Below, in pieces: positions 8,576-17,924 of a DNA stretch of 64,000 nucleotides. The notes under the pieces were generated by a model that saw nothing but the letters and a program-made list of their open reading frames with translations, made no database searches and had not been told where the DNA came from. Numbering within the stretch: position 1 is the stretch's first letter; each line of letters starts with the position of its first letter. The stretch spans positions 62,001 to 126,000 of the forward strand of contig NZ_CAMPKE010000006.1 in the NCBI RefSeq assembly GCF_946887195.1, given 5' to 3'. The DNA is from an uncultured Halomonas sp. (GTDB lineage: Bacteria > Pseudomonadota > Gammaproteobacteria > Pseudomonadales > Halomonadaceae). A program made the translations under genes and the position numbers.

Positions 8576-9817
8576 ATGCTGGACCGTATACCCTTTCTCC
8601 TCGGGCTGCGCTATGTGCGCGCCAAGCGACGCAATCACTTCATCTCGTTCATTTCGCTGACCTCCATGCTGGGGCTGACGCTCGGCGTGGCGGTGCTGAT
8701 TCTGGTGCTGTCGGTGATGAACGGTTTCGATCATGAACTGCGCTCGCGCGTACTCGGCACGGTGCCGCATACCCGCATCGAGGCGCAGGGCGGCATGCGC
8801 GACTGGAAGGCGCTTGCCGAGCGGCTGACCCAGCGCGAGCACGTCATCGGCGCTGCGCCCTATGTACAGCAGCAGGGCATGTTCGTGGTCGCCGGCCGTA
8901 ACGAGGGCGCGCTGGTCTATGGTATTCAGCCGGATTACGAGCGCGATGTGTCGATCATCGATCAGCACATGAAGCAGGGCAATCTTGACTCCCTGAAACC
9001 CGGTGAATGGAACATCGTGCTCGGCGGATTGCTCGCCCAGCATCTGGGTGTCGGGGTCGGCGATCGCGTCACGCTGATGATTCCCGAGGCGTCGATCACC
9101 CCGGGCGGGGTATTTCCGCGACTCAAGCGCTTCACGGTCAGCGGTACCTTCCGGATCGGGGCCAGCCTCGATGCCAGCCTGGCCTACGCCAATATCGAGG
9201 ACATGCAGACACTCACGCGAATGGGCGATGCGGTGGGTGGTCTGCGTCTCGAACTCGACGATCTGTTCATCGCCAGCGAAGAGACCCAAGCCATCGTTCA
9301 GGATCTGGGATACGGCTATCGCGGCATCGACTGGACCTACACGCACGGCAATCTGTTCCAGGCGATCCAGATGGAGAAACGCATGATCGGCCTGCTATTG
9401 ATGGTGATCGTAGCCGTGGCGGCGTTCAACATCGTCTCGACGCTGGTCATGGTGGTTACCGACAAGCACGCCGACATCGCCATTCTACGCACGATCGGCG
9501 CCACGCCAGCATCGATCATGGGCATCTTCATCGTCCAGGGGCTGGCGATCGGCGTGATCGGCATCGTCATCGGCGTGATACTGGGCATCATCCTGGCATT
9601 GACGGTTTCCGACATCATCGCCTGGTTCGAGTCGGTCTCGGGTATCCAGTTTCTCGATCCCAGCGTCTATTTCATCAGCTACCTGCCATCGCAGCTCAAC
9701 TGGAGCGATGTGGGCCTGATCGTGGTGGCGGCCTTCGGTCTGAGCTTTTTGTCGACGCTCTATCCGGCCTGGCGCGCGGCGCGTGTCCAACCGGCCGAGG
9801 TGCTGCGCTATGAATAG
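8576..9817 (+). CDS. lolC: Lipoprotein-releasing ABC transporter permease (LolC/LolE family)
   Basis: This inner-membrane permease releases outer-membrane lipoproteins to LolA, with LolD as ATPase. The 413-residue protein has an N-terminal helix after FISFISLTSMLGLTLGVAVLILVLSVMNGF, a large periplasmic domain, and three C-terminal helices (about residues 265-290, 315-345, 375-395). The segment MIPEASITPGGVFPRLKRFTVSGTF resembles the LolA-binding Hook of LolC. The following GASLDASLAYANIEDMQTL is more LolE-like, and only one permease gene is next to lolD. A combined LolF-type protein is therefore possible. I preferred ATG at 8576 over a TTG one codon earlier; AAGGA lies upstream. Confidence 0.9.
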   Translation: MLDRIPFLLGLRYVRAKRRNHFISFISLTSMLGLTLGVAVLILVLSVMNGFDHELRSRVLGTVPHTRIEAQGGMRDWKALAERLTQREHVIGAAPYVQQQGMFVVAGRNEGALVYGIQPDYERDVSIIDQHMKQGNLDSLKPGEWNIVLGGLLAQHLGVGVGDRVTLMIPEASITPGGVFPRLKRFTVSGTFRIGASLDASLAYANIEDMQTLTRMGDAVGGLRLELDDLFIASEETQAIVQDLGYGYRGIDWTYTHGNLFQAIQMEKRMIGLLLMVIVAVAAFNIVSTLVMVVTDKHADIAILRTIGATPASIMGIFIVQGLAIGVIGIVIGVILGIILALTVSDIIAWFESVSGIQFLDPSVYFISYLPSQLNWSDVGLIVVAAFGLSFLSTLYPAWRAARVQPAEVLRYE

Positions 9818-9851
9818 AACGATGAACGGGAACGTGAAGGGAGAGCCTGCG

Positions 9852-10544
9852 ATGCGCGCCGAAAACGGCCAGGTCATGCTTGAATGCCGCGGGCTGACGC
9901 GGGTTTATCATGAAGGGCCACAGGATGTGACGGTGCTCGACGGTCTCGATCTCGAGGTGCGGGCCGGCGAGCGCGTCGCGGTGGTCGGTAGCTCGGGGTC
10001 GGGCAAGACCACACTGCTCAATCTGCTGGGCGGTCTCGATCGGCCCAGCGGTGGCTCGGTGCGCATCGCCGGGCAGGTGCTGGCCGAATTGGGCGATGCC
10101 CAGCTGGGACGTTTTCGTAACCGGCAGATCGGGTTCGTTTATCAGTTTCACCATCTGCTGGCCGAGTTCACGGCACGCGAAAATGCCGCCTTGCCATTGA
10201 TCATTCGTGGTCACAAGCGCCGCGATGCCGAGCGCCGTGCCGATGAGATTCTCGATCGGGTGGGCATGGCTGCGCGTGGCGAACACAAGCCCGGCGAGCT
10301 ATCGGGCGGCGAGCGCCAGCGTGTCGCCATCGCTCGGGCCCTGATCACCGACCCCAGCCTGGTGCTGATGGATGAACCGACCGGCAATCTCGACCAGACG
10401 ACGGCCGCCAATATCCTCGCATTGATGGATGAGCTGGCATCGAATAGCGCCTGCGCCTTCGTGGTGGTGACCCACGACCCCAGCCTGGCGGCCCATCAGG
10501 ACCGTGTGCTGAGGCTGGATGGCGGGCGGTTGTCGCCAGGCTAG
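9852..10544 (+). CDS. lolD: Lipoprotein-releasing ABC transporter ATP-binding protein
   Basis: LolD powers lipoprotein extraction with the preceding permease. Walker A (GSSGSGKTT), the signature LSGGERQRVAIARAL and Walker B (LVLMDEPTGNLD) are intact. An ATG overlapping the permease gene (9810) is in frame. The start at 9852 follows a strong AAGGGAGA ribosome binding site and gives 230 residues, close to the 233 of E. coli LolD, so I chose it. It is co-transcribed with the permease. The convergent DUF2062 gene ends 18 bases later, and no second permease gene follows. Confidence 0.94.
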   Translation: MRAENGQVMLECRGLTRVYHEGPQDVTVLDGLDLEVRAGERVAVVGSSGSGKTTLLNLLGGLDRPSGGSVRIAGQVLAELGDAQLGRFRNRQIGFVYQFHHLLAEFTARENAALPLIIRGHKRRDAERRADEILDRVGMAARGEHKPGELSGGERQRVAIARALITDPSLVLMDEPTGNLDQTTAANILALMDELASNSACAFVVVTHDPSLAAHQDRVLRLDGGRLSPG

Positions 10545-10561
10545 CAAGGCCTGCGTGCAGC

Positions 10562-11152
10562 CTAGCGGTGGGGCTTTTCGTGATGGGAGGACGCCTGGGC
10601 GGCGTCTTCATGACGAAGCTCCGCCCGCTGCGCGCGCCGTTGGCGACGCCGGGCTCGACGCTTCCAGCTGCGCGATACCTGCCAACGCCAGATCAGCCGG
10701 ATGAGTGCGTTGCTGGCGAGTCCGACCACGATCGCCGCGACCAGCGAGCCGGTAAGCAGTGCCGGCAGAATATCGATCATCTGGTTGGCGATCCACTGCG
10801 TGCTCATGTGATTGGGCATATGGCGAGGTGGGGTATTCAGCAACCAGGCGCCGATTCGATAGTTACCGTAGAAGATGATCGGCATGGTCAGCGGGTTGGT
10901 CAGCCATACCAGGCCCACCGACAGCGGCAGGTTGCAGCGCAGCAGACGCGAGCCGCAGGCGGCCACCACCATCTGAAAGGGAATCGGCAACAGCGCGCAG
11001 AACAGACCGACCATAAAGGCATTGCCCACCGAGCGGCGGGTCAGTACCCAGAGTGAAGCATCGCCGATCAGATGACCCATGAAGCGCAGCGAGCGGTTGC
11101 GCCTCAAGGTTTCGGGGTGGGGCATGTAGCGCTGAAGCAGTCGGCGCGGCAT
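10562..11152 (-). CDS. DUF2062 membrane protein
   Basis: The protein matches the DUF2062 family by its core RRSVGNAFMVGLFCALLPIPFQM, GLVWLTNPLTMPIIFYGNYRIGAWLL and a later hydrophobic helix (ILPALLTGSLVAAIVVGLASNALIRLIW). It ends in a long Arg-rich tail. The function of the family is unknown. The start is uncertain. I used the ATG of MPRRLLQRYMPHPETLRRN because related proteins begin near there; in-frame ATGs at 11191 and 11218 would add 13 or 22 residues. It is convergent with lolD and divergent from comEC. Confidence 0.8.
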   Translation of the reverse strand: MPRRLLQRYMPHPETLRRNRSLRFMGHLIGDASLWVLTRRSVGNAFMVGLFCALLPIPFQMVVAACGSRLLRCNLPLSVGLVWLTNPLTMPIIFYGNYRIGAWLLNTPPRHMPNHMSTQWIANQMIDILPALLTGSLVAAIVVGLASNALIRLIWRWQVSRSWKRRARRRQRRAQRAELRHEDAAQASSHHEKPHR

Positions 11153-11238
11153 GGGATCGCTCGCTGGCTCGTATACCGTGCCATTATCCATGGATGCCCG
11201 CCGTCCTGCCATGGTCATCCAATAACAAGGGACCGCCC

Positions 11239-13533
11239 ATGGGGCTCGCTTTACCCCTGGCTATTGCCGTCTTGCTCGGCGGCGTACTGGGCGACCTATC
11301 GCCACCCGGCCTGTTTGCCGCTATCGCCCTGGCACTGCTGATCTGCCTGGCAAGGGCGCGCTGTGTGGCTGTATTGCTACTGCTGGCGCTATCGCTGAGT
11401 GCGGTTCAGGTGCTGATGGCGCGCGGTGCGATACTGCCGAGCGGGTTATCGGGCGCCGACCTGGCGGTTAGCGGAAAAATAACCGAACTCAGCGATGAGG
11501 GCCGTTTTCAGCGGCTGCGTCTGGCGGTAGAGACCTGTCAGCCGCTCGAATCCTGGCGATTGGATTGCGACCGGCTGGGTCTGGTGCGAGTCAATTGGTA
11601 TCGCGCCCCGCCGCTGGCAGTGGGCGAGCGCTGGTCGCTGACCCTGCGCTTGCGTACGCCACAAGGCTTCGCCAATCCCGATACCTTCGACTACGGCGCC
11701 TGGCTATGGCGCGAGGGGATCGACGCCACCGGCTACGTGCGCGAATCGCCGTCCCCGCGCCGGCTCGCCCCGTCGCCCGGCACGCTTCGCCAGCGCGCGC
11801 TTGCCTATCTCGATGATCATGTCACCGACGATCTCACGCGGCGCTGGCTGGCGGCGCTGACGCTGGGCGCGGGGCAGCGCCTGACCGATGACGACTGGGA
11901 CTTGCTCAACGCCACGGGCACCACGCATCTGATGGTGATCTCCGGCCTGCATGTGGGATTGGCGGCGGCCTTCGTATTATGGCTGTCGCGCGGTCTGGCG
12001 CGACTCGTGACGCCTCGTCAGTGGCGCATGGTGACATGGCCCTGGTGGTGCGCCGGCCTGGCGGCGGCGGGGTATGCCTGGCTATCCGGACTCGAGCCGC
12101 CGGCCATGCGTGCAATGATCATGACGCTGATCGCGATGTGGGTGGCTAGCGGGCGCCATGCGCCAGGGCCTTGGCAGGGCTGGTGGCTGGCGCTCACTAT
12201 CGTGGTGCTGGTCGATCCCTTGGCGCTGTGGCAACCGGGCTTGTGGCTATCGTTCGTCGCCGTGGCGCTGTTGATTCTCATCTGGCAGGGCCGCAAGCGG
12301 CCGCGCGGCGTGCGTGGCTGGCTAATCGCACTGCTACGTACCCAGTGCCTGTTGGCGCCGCTGATGGCGGGAGCGGTCCTATTGGCCTTCGATCGGCTGG
12401 CGCCGGTGTCGCCCTTGGTCAATCTGTTGGCGGTGCCGGTGGTGGGTAGTGTGATGGTGCCGTTGGGGCTCGCGGGCTGGCTGCTGGCCTGGGCACCGCC
12501 ATTGGCCACGGTGTGTTGGTCGCTATTCGGCGCCCTGGCGCATGGGGTGCATGCGGGCTTGTCCGCCGCGGCGAATGGGTTGCCGGTCTGGCAGCCGCCG
12601 CCCTGGCAACTGCTACCGCTGGTGCTGATTCTGGGGCTGCTGAGCGCGCTCTGGGCGCTGCCGGGGCTTGCCCGATCGCTGCGCTGGGGCGGCAGCGTCG
12701 CGTTGATCGTATTGAGCGTGACCTTGACGCCACCGACGCTGCCCCAAGGGCAGTTGCGGGTGCGTGTCCACGACGTGGGCCAGGGCCAGTTGATCGAGCT
12801 GCGCACCGCTCATCACCGCTTGCTCTACGACAGCGGCCCACGCTTTGGCTCGGGGTTCATGCCGCTGGCGACGCTATGGCCCGAGGGGCAATATTTCGAT
12901 GCCGTTATCGTCAGCCACAGTGACAACGACCACGCCGGCGGCATCGCGGCGCTGCGCGACAAGCACACGGTGGCGCGCTGGTGGACGCCCGCTGTCGATG
13001 AACTGGGCATCGATGGCACGCCTTGCCGAGCGGGGCGGCGCTGGCAATGGGACGGTGTCGAGTTTCGCTTTTTATGGCCGATCGGCGATCCTGCCGCGCT
13101 TGCCAGCAACGATCGGTCCTGCGTGCTCCTGGTCGAGGCCGGCGATCAGCGGCTGTTGATCAGCGGTGACGCCGGGGCGGATATCGAAGCGCAACTGGTG
13201 GAATCGCTGCCAGGCGATGTCACGCTGCTGGTGGCCGGGCATCACGGTAGCCATACCAGCTCCTCGGCGGCCTGGGTCGCGGCGACGAGCCCTGAACACG
13301 TCCTCTTCAGCGCCGGGCGCGACAATGCGCATGGGCACCCACACGACGAAGTGGTCCGACGCTTTCGTCAGGCGGGCAGCTGTTTGTGGAATACCGCCCT
13401 CGATGGGGCGCTGACGCTGTGGTTGGGTACGACGCAGGCCAGCGAGGTGACGACCCAGCGGCCCTTGCCGGGACGGGGCGTTGGTGTCGGAGTGGGCTGC
13501 CATGCGGTAGAATCGCCCGCGTCAACGGAGTAA
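11239..13533 (+). CDS. comEC: DNA internalization-related competence protein ComEC/Rec2
   Basis: ComEC forms the inner-membrane channel for single-stranded DNA during transformation. The 764-residue protein has an N-terminal hydrophobic region and an oligosaccharide-binding-like periplasmic part. A polytopic competence domain follows, with the motif ATGTTHLMVISGLHVGLAAAFV. The C-terminal metallo-beta-lactamase-like domain has VHDVGQGQLIEL and SHSDNDHAGG. AAGGGA lies just upstream of the chosen ATG; an in-frame ATG 45 bases earlier is less likely. The frame is intact, so natural competence is possible, but no other com or pil gene is in the window. A MITE copy sits immediately after the stop. 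Confidence 0.94.
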   Translation: MGLALPLAIAVLLGGVLGDLSPPGLFAAIALALLICLARARCVAVLLLLALSLSAVQVLMARGAILPSGLSGADLAVSGKITELSDEGRFQRLRLAVETCQPLESWRLDCDRLGLVRVNWYRAPPLAVGERWSLTLRLRTPQGFANPDTFDYGAWLWREGIDATGYVRESPSPRRLAPSPGTLRQRALAYLDDHVTDDLTRRWLAALTLGAGQRLTDDDWDLLNATGTTHLMVISGLHVGLAAAFVLWLSRGLARLVTPRQWRMVTWPWWCAGLAAAGYAWLSGLEPPAMRAMIMTLIAMWVASGRHAPGPWQGWWLALTIVVLVDPLALWQPGLWLSFVAVALLILIWQGRKRPRGVRGWLIALLRTQCLLAPLMAGAVLLAFDRLAPVSPLVNLLAVPVVGSVMVPLGLAGWLLAWAPPLATVCWSLFGALAHGVHAGLSAAANGLPVWQPPPWQLLPLVLILGLLSALWALPGLARSLRWGGSVALIVLSVTLTPPTLPQGQLRVRVHDVGQGQLIELRTAHHRLLYDSGPRFGSGFMPLATLWPEGQYFDAVIVSHSDNDHAGGIAALRDKHTVARWWTPAVDELGIDGTPCRAGRRWQWDGVEFRFLWPIGDPAALASNDRSCVLLVEAGDQRLLISGDAGADIEAQLVESLPGDVTLLVAGHHGSHTSSSAAWVAATSPEHVLFSAGRDNAHGHPHDEVVRRFRQAGSCLWNTALDGALTLWLGTTQASEVTTQRPLPGRGVGVGVGCHAVESPASTE

Positions 13534-13543
13534 GTCATTGGTG

Positions 13544-13715
13544 CAGAGCTAACGCAGTTGAAGTATGTGGGAGGCCAGGGGTAGGTCGAAGCGAGGGTCT
13601 TTTGCCATGGATGGCAAAAGTAGCGCCCAAGGATGGGTTTACAGCGCCCTCGCGAAGATCTGCCGCTGGGCACGCTCGATAATCAGCCTGCCGGAAGTCA
13701 TCTGCGATTGCCCTG
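13544..13715. mobile_element. 172-bp MITE-like element, copy B, flanked by a 9-10 bp direct repeat
   Basis: This copy has the same 172-base length as the one at 6222-6393, with roughly 16 substitutions and no gap by eye. Its right end CATCTGCGATTGCCCTG is identical to copy A; its left end CAGAGCTAACGCAGTTG has diverged at two positions. TCATTGGTG occurs directly on both sides (13535-13543 and 13716-13724), extendable by one G, and is unrelated to the direct repeat at copy A. The left repeat begins one base after the comEC stop, and the element lies upstream of the exbB operon. Confidence 0.8.
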
Positions 13716-13770
13716 TCATTGGTGATTTACTGTTGTATGTAGCTGGGTCGAATGCCAGGAGACATGATCG

Positions 13771-14469
13771 ATGGATGTGCTCGACGCGCTGATCGCCGGT
13801 GGGCTGCTGATGCTGCCGATTCTCGGCTGCTCGCTACTCGCCACGGTGATCATCATCGAACGGCTATGGAGCCTCAGGGCCTCGCGTATCGCGCCGATGG
13901 GTCTCGGCCAGGAGGTCTGCGAACTGATTCACCAGGGCCAGGTCAATCTTTACTGGCTGGAAAGCCATTCACCCCTGGGTATGGTGCTTGCCGCTGGGCT
14001 GCGCAACGCGCGGCTTGGTCATGACCAGGTGCGTTCGCGGCTACAGGAGACGGCGACCACGGTGATTCATGACATGGAGCGCTTCCTGAGCCCGCTGGGC
14101 ACGATCGCCTCGATCACCCCGCTGATCGGTCTGTTGGGTACCGTGGTCGGCATGATCAAGGTGTTCTCGGTGATCGTCAGCGCCAGTGGCGCCGAGCGGA
14201 CCGCGGATCTGGCCGGTGGCATTTCCCAGGCGCTGGTGACCACCGCGGCGGGATTGACCGTGGCGATCCCGGCGCTGATGTTCCACCGCTATTTCCAGCG
14301 TCGTATCGAGGATATCACCGTACGCATGGAGGAGCAGGCCGGCCAGGTGGCCGACTGTCTGGCCCATCATGGCGGCGAATTGACACTGGCCGAGCGACGC
14401 GACTCACATGAGCGTCGTGAGCGCCTGGATGGCCGAGACGCGCGGGAGAGCGGGGAGCGCAGGGCGTGA
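13771..14469 (+). CDS. exbB: MotA/TolQ/ExbB proton channel family protein
   Basis: ExbB-type proteins form the proton channel that energises periplasmic partners through ExbD. The 232-residue protein has three membrane helices (about residues 10-32, 104-128 and 145-170). It shows the family segments ITPLIGLLGTVVGMIKVF and ISQALVTTAAGLTVAIPALMFHRYF. The C-terminal tail is unusually rich in Arg, Glu and His. AGGAGA precedes the start. The place before msbA-lpxK is common in Pseudomonas and Halomonas, where this ExbBD pair is often separate from TonB loci. The true partner, TonB or another, cannot be told from sequence. Confidence 0.9.
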   Translation: MDVLDALIAGGLLMLPILGCSLLATVIIIERLWSLRASRIAPMGLGQEVCELIHQGQVNLYWLESHSPLGMVLAAGLRNARLGHDQVRSRLQETATTVIHDMERFLSPLGTIASITPLIGLLGTVVGMIKVFSVIVSASGAERTADLAGGISQALVTTAAGLTVAIPALMFHRYFQRRIEDITVRMEEQAGQVADCLAHHGGELTLAERRDSHERRERLDGRDARESGERRA

Positions 14470-14921
14470 AATTCCCACGTCCACGCCGCGAGGCGGTCGA
14501 GGTCAATCTGACGCCACTGATCGACGTGGTGTTTCTGTTGCTGATCTTCTTCATGGTCTCGACGACCTTCGAGACCCGCCAGGCGCTGGAATTGAGCTTG
14601 CCGGTAAGCGAAAGCGGCGCGCCGCTTGCGCGCTCGCCGGTTACGCTCTCGGTAACGCAAGCGGGCGAGTACCGCCTTGGCGAGCGTACGTTTTCCTCGA
14701 CTGGCGCGCTGCGCGAAGCGCTGGCGGCTCGCGCCGACACCGCCCGTGAACATGGCCTGGTCATCGAGGCGGATGCGCAGGCTACCCACGCGGCGGTCGT
14801 CGCCGCGCTGGATCAGGCGGCGACGCTGGGCATCGTCAGCGTGCGTATCGCGACTCGCGCCATGCCTGCGAGCGATTCGTCGGAAGGCACGGATTTAACG
14901 ACACAAGCGGAGACGCCGTGA
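14466..14921 (+). CDS. exbD: ExbD/TolR family biopolymer transport protein
   Basis: ExbD works with ExbB to couple the proton gradient to outer-membrane work. The 151-residue protein has one helix near the N terminus containing the conserved Asp (NLTPLIDVVFLLLIFFMV) and a periplasmic C-terminal domain (TLSVTQAGEYRLGERTFSS, LVIEADAQATHAAVVAALD). It starts at a GTG overlapping the exbB stop, and its own stop overlaps the GTG of msbA, so translation is coupled along the operon. Confidence 0.91.
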   Translation: MKFPRPRREAVEVNLTPLIDVVFLLLIFFMVSTTFETRQALELSLPVSESGAPLARSPVTLSVTQAGEYRLGERTFSSTGALREALAARADTAREHGLVIEADAQATHAAVVAALDQAATLGIVSVRIATRAMPASDSSEGTDLTTQAETP

Positions 14922-16657
14922 CGCAAGCGACCAGTTTGACCCTCTATCGACGCCTGCTTGGCTACGTCAAGCCACATTGGCAATGGTTCGCCGCGGCCGT
15001 GATCGGCTATGCCATTTACGCGGCGTCCAGCACCGCGCTTGCCGAATTGATGAAACGGCTGGTCAATGGGATCGAGAACCCCGATGCGAGTTTTCGGGTG
15101 TTTCTGCCGCTGTTCGTGATCGGCATGTTCGCGGCGCGCGGTGTCGGGACGTTTCTCGGCACCTATTGCATGAGCAATGTCGCGCGTAACGTGGTGCATG
15201 CGCTGCGTTGTCATGTGTTCAATCATATGCTGCATTTGCCGGGCAGCTTCTTCGATTCGCACTCCAGCGGCCATCTGATTTCACGGGTCACCTATCACGT
15301 CGAGCAGGTCACCGGCGCGGCCACCAAGGCAATCACTATCGTGCTGCGCGAGGGGTTGTTCGTCCTCGGTCTGATCATCTATCTGCTGTGGACCAACTGG
15401 TTGCTGACGCTGGTCTTTCTCGCCGTCACGCCGCTGATCGGTGGCGTGGTCAGCGTTGCCAGCAAGCGCTTTCGGCGCATCTCACGGCGTATTCAGAACT
15501 CCATGGGTGAAGTCACCCACGTCGCTTCGGAAGCCTTGACCGGTTACCGGGTGGTACGCACGCACGGTGCCGAGGAGTACGAGAAACGCCGCTTCGCCGC
15601 TGCCAGCGAATACAACCGCGAACAGAGCATGAAGGAGGCGCTGACCAAGGCCACCAGTACGCCGATCATTCAGCTGTTGATCGCTATTGCCCTGGCTGGC
15701 CTGGTGTGGCTGGCCATGGCGCCGGAGCTGATGGCCAGCATGAGCGCCGGCGAGTTCGTGGCGTTCATCACCGCCGCCGCGCTGATGGCCAAACCGGTCA
15801 AGCAGCTCACCGAAATCAATAGCCTCATTCAAAGAGGCCTGTCGGCGTCCCAGGAGTTGTTCGGGTTGCTCGAAGTTCCCGGAGAGAGCGACGACGGCGA
15901 GGTGATGCCCAGCAACATCGAAGGGCATGTGCGTTTTGAGTCGGTACGCTTTCATTATGGCGAGGGCTTGCCCGATGTGCTCAAGGGCATCGATCTCGAC
16001 GTGGCCCCTGGCGAAATGATTGCCATCGTCGGGCGTTCGGGCAGTGGCAAGTCGACCATGATGGGGCTGTTGCCGCGCTTTTACCGACCCAGCGCCGGGC
16101 GAATACTCCTCGATGGCGTGGCACTGGAGGATTACCGGTTATCGCCGCTGCGCCAGCAGATCGCACTGGTCACTCAGCAGGTCATGCTATTCAATGCCAG
16201 CATCGCCGATAATATCGCCTATGGCGTGCCCGGTGCCGATCGCAAGGCTATCGAGGCGGCCGCCAAGGCCGCCTATGCCGACGAATTCATCGCGCGCATG
16301 CCGCAAGGCTACGACACCGAAGTCGGCGATAACGGCGTCATGCTCTCGGGCGGCCAGCGTCAGCGCCTGGCCATTGCCCGCGCGATCTTCAAGAACGCGC
16401 CACTGCTGATTCTGGATGAGGCGACCTCGGCGCTGGACACCGAATCCGAGCGCTACATTCAGAGCGCACTGGAAGAAGTCTGTCGTGGACGCACCACCTT
16501 CGTCATCGCGCATCGTCTGTCGACCATCGAACGCGCCGATCGCATCCTGGTCATGGAGCAGGGCGAAATCGTCGAGAGTGGTACCCATGGCGAACTGCTC
16601 GCACGCAATGGCGCCTATGCCGCGCTGTATCAGTTGCAGTTTCAGGAGGCGTCGTGA
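14918..16657 (+). CDS. msbA: Lipid A export ABC transporter/permease
   Basis: MsbA flips lipid A-core across the inner membrane. The 579-residue half-transporter has six predicted helices in the first 300 residues and an ATPase domain with Walker A (GRSGSGKSTMMGLLPRF), signature LSGGQRQRLAIARAIF and LILDEATSALDTESE. It starts with GTG overlapping exbD and ends overlapping lpxK. Its neighbours, lpxK and kdsB, act in lipid A and Kdo synthesis, which supports the LPS role. Confidence 0.95.
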   Translation: MTQATSLTLYRRLLGYVKPHWQWFAAAVIGYAIYAASSTALAELMKRLVNGIENPDASFRVFLPLFVIGMFAARGVGTFLGTYCMSNVARNVVHALRCHVFNHMLHLPGSFFDSHSSGHLISRVTYHVEQVTGAATKAITIVLREGLFVLGLIIYLLWTNWLLTLVFLAVTPLIGGVVSVASKRFRRISRRIQNSMGEVTHVASEALTGYRVVRTHGAEEYEKRRFAAASEYNREQSMKEALTKATSTPIIQLLIAIALAGLVWLAMAPELMASMSAGEFVAFITAAALMAKPVKQLTEINSLIQRGLSASQELFGLLEVPGESDDGEVMPSNIEGHVRFESVRFHYGEGLPDVLKGIDLDVAPGEMIAIVGRSGSGKSTMMGLLPRFYRPSAGRILLDGVALEDYRLSPLRQQIALVTQQVMLFNASIADNIAYGVPGADRKAIEAAAKAAYADEFIARMPQGYDTEVGDNGVMLSGGQRQRLAIARAIFKNAPLLILDEATSALDTESERYIQSALEEVCRGRTTFVIAHRLSTIERADRILVMEQGEIVESGTHGELLARNGAYAALYQLQFQEAS

Positions 16658-17676
16658 GCCGCTGGCTGGCCGCCGGCTATCGCGACGCGAGCTGGCTCAA
16701 GGCGCTGCGTCCGCTCGAATGGCTATATCGCGCCGTGGTGAAGGCCCGGCGGGCCGCCTATTCGAGCGGGCGCAAGCCGGTGTGGCGCGCGCCGGTCCCG
16801 GTAATCGTGGTCGGCAATATCACCCTCGGCGGTACCGGCAAGTCACCGCTGGTCGCCTGGCTGGGGCGCTGGTTGAGCGAGCAGGGCTGGCGACCGGGTA
16901 TCGTCTCGCGCGGCTACGGGGGCAAGGCGCCGCGCTATCCCCTTGGCGTTGGCGTCGATAGTCCGGTGACCCAGTCGGGGGACGAGCCGTTGATGCTGGC
17001 CCAGCAGACCGGCCTGCCGGTCGTGGTCGATCCCGATCGCCCGCGCGGCGTGCGGCAACTGATCGCCGCCGGCTGCGATATCGTCATCAGCGACGACGGC
17101 CTGCAGCATTATGCGCTGGGGCGCGACATCGAGTTACTGGTGATCGATGGCGAGCGTGGCTTCGGCAACGCGCGCTGCCTGCCGGCGGGTCCGCTGCGCG
17201 AACCGCTGTCACGCCTCGATGACGTCGATGCGGTGATCGTCAATGGCCAGCCGAGACACTCGCTTGCAGTGCCCGGCGCTCGCATGCAGCTTATGCAGCT
17301 ACAGCCGGTGCGCTGGCGTCGACTTACCGATGGCTTTTGTCACCCAGCGCATGAACTGCCTTTCACGGGCCATGTGCACGCGCTGGCCGGTATCGGTCAT
17401 CCCCAGCGTTTCTTCGCTACGCTTGCGGCATTGGGCGTGGCGTTCGAGGCGCATCCGCTGTCCGACCATCATCGTTTCAGCGCGGCGGATCTCGATTTCG
17501 GCGATGATCGGCCGGTGGTGATGACCGCCAAGGACGCCGTGAAGTGCCGGCCCTTCGCCGACGATCGCTGCTGGTCGCTGGATGTCGAGGCCTGCCCCGA
17601 GCCGGCTTTTGCCGATTGGCTGCGTGACCGGCTCGACGCGCTGACGGCACCCGATTCACACTTTCAGGCGAGGTAA
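16654..17676 (+). CDS. lpxK: Tetraacyldisaccharide 4'-kinase
   Basis: LpxK phosphorylates the 4' position of the lipid A disaccharide. The 340-residue membrane-associated kinase shows the Walker A-like [18 protein letters not shown] near residue 55, the SRGYGGK block, the [17 protein letters not shown] segment and [26 protein letters not shown]. It begins at a GTG overlapping msbA, and the next gene starts two bases after its stop. The C-terminal [14 protein letters not shown] is also conserved in the family. Confidence 0.95.
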   Translation: MSRWLAAGYRDASWLKALRPLEWLYRAVVKARRAAYSSGRKPVWRAPVPVIVVGNITLGGTGKSPLVAWLGRWLSEQGWRPGIVSRGYGGKAPRYPLGVGVDSPVTQSGDEPLMLAQQTGLPVVVDPDRPRGVRQLIAAGCDIVISDDGLQHYALGRDIELLVIDGERGFGNARCLPAGPLREPLSRLDDVDAVIVNGQPRHSLAVPGARMQLMQLQPVRWRRLTDGFCHPAHELPFTGHVHALAGIGHPQRFFATLAALGVAFEAHPLSDHHRFSAADLDFGDDRPVVMTAKDAVKCRPFADDRCWSLDVEACPEPAFADWLRDRLDALTAPDSHFQAR

Positions 17677-17678
17677 CG

Positions 17679-17924
17679 ATGGATAAGGAACTGCTGGCCA
17701 TGCTGGTCTGCCCGCTGTGCCAGGGCAAGCTCAAGTACGATCGTGAGCGCAATGAGCTCAAGTGCCATTACGATGGCCTGGCCTACCCCATCCGCGATGA
17801 CATCCCGGTCATGCTCGAAGAAGAGGCCCGGCTGATGGATACCGACGAGAAGCTCGGCAAGACCTCGGGACCGGCGCTTGATGACCGAAGTGAGGCGAAC
17901 GGCAAGGGAACGCCCAAGGCATGA
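17679..17924 (+). CDS. Trm112-family small zinc-ribbon protein
   Basis: The 81-residue protein matches the YcaR/Trm112-like family by the N-terminal [18 protein letters not shown] and the later [25 protein letters not shown]. Only three cysteines are visible, two of them in the CPLC pair. In other gammaproteobacteria it lies between lpxK and kdsB exactly as here. Trm112 proteins activate methyltransferases in eukaryotes and archaea, but the bacterial partner is not established. Its stop overlaps the kdsB start (ATGA). Confidence 0.88.
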   Translation: MDKELLAMLVCPLCQGKLKYDRERNELKCHYDGLAYPIRDDIPVMLEEEARLMDTDEKLGKTSGPALDDRSEANGKGTPKA

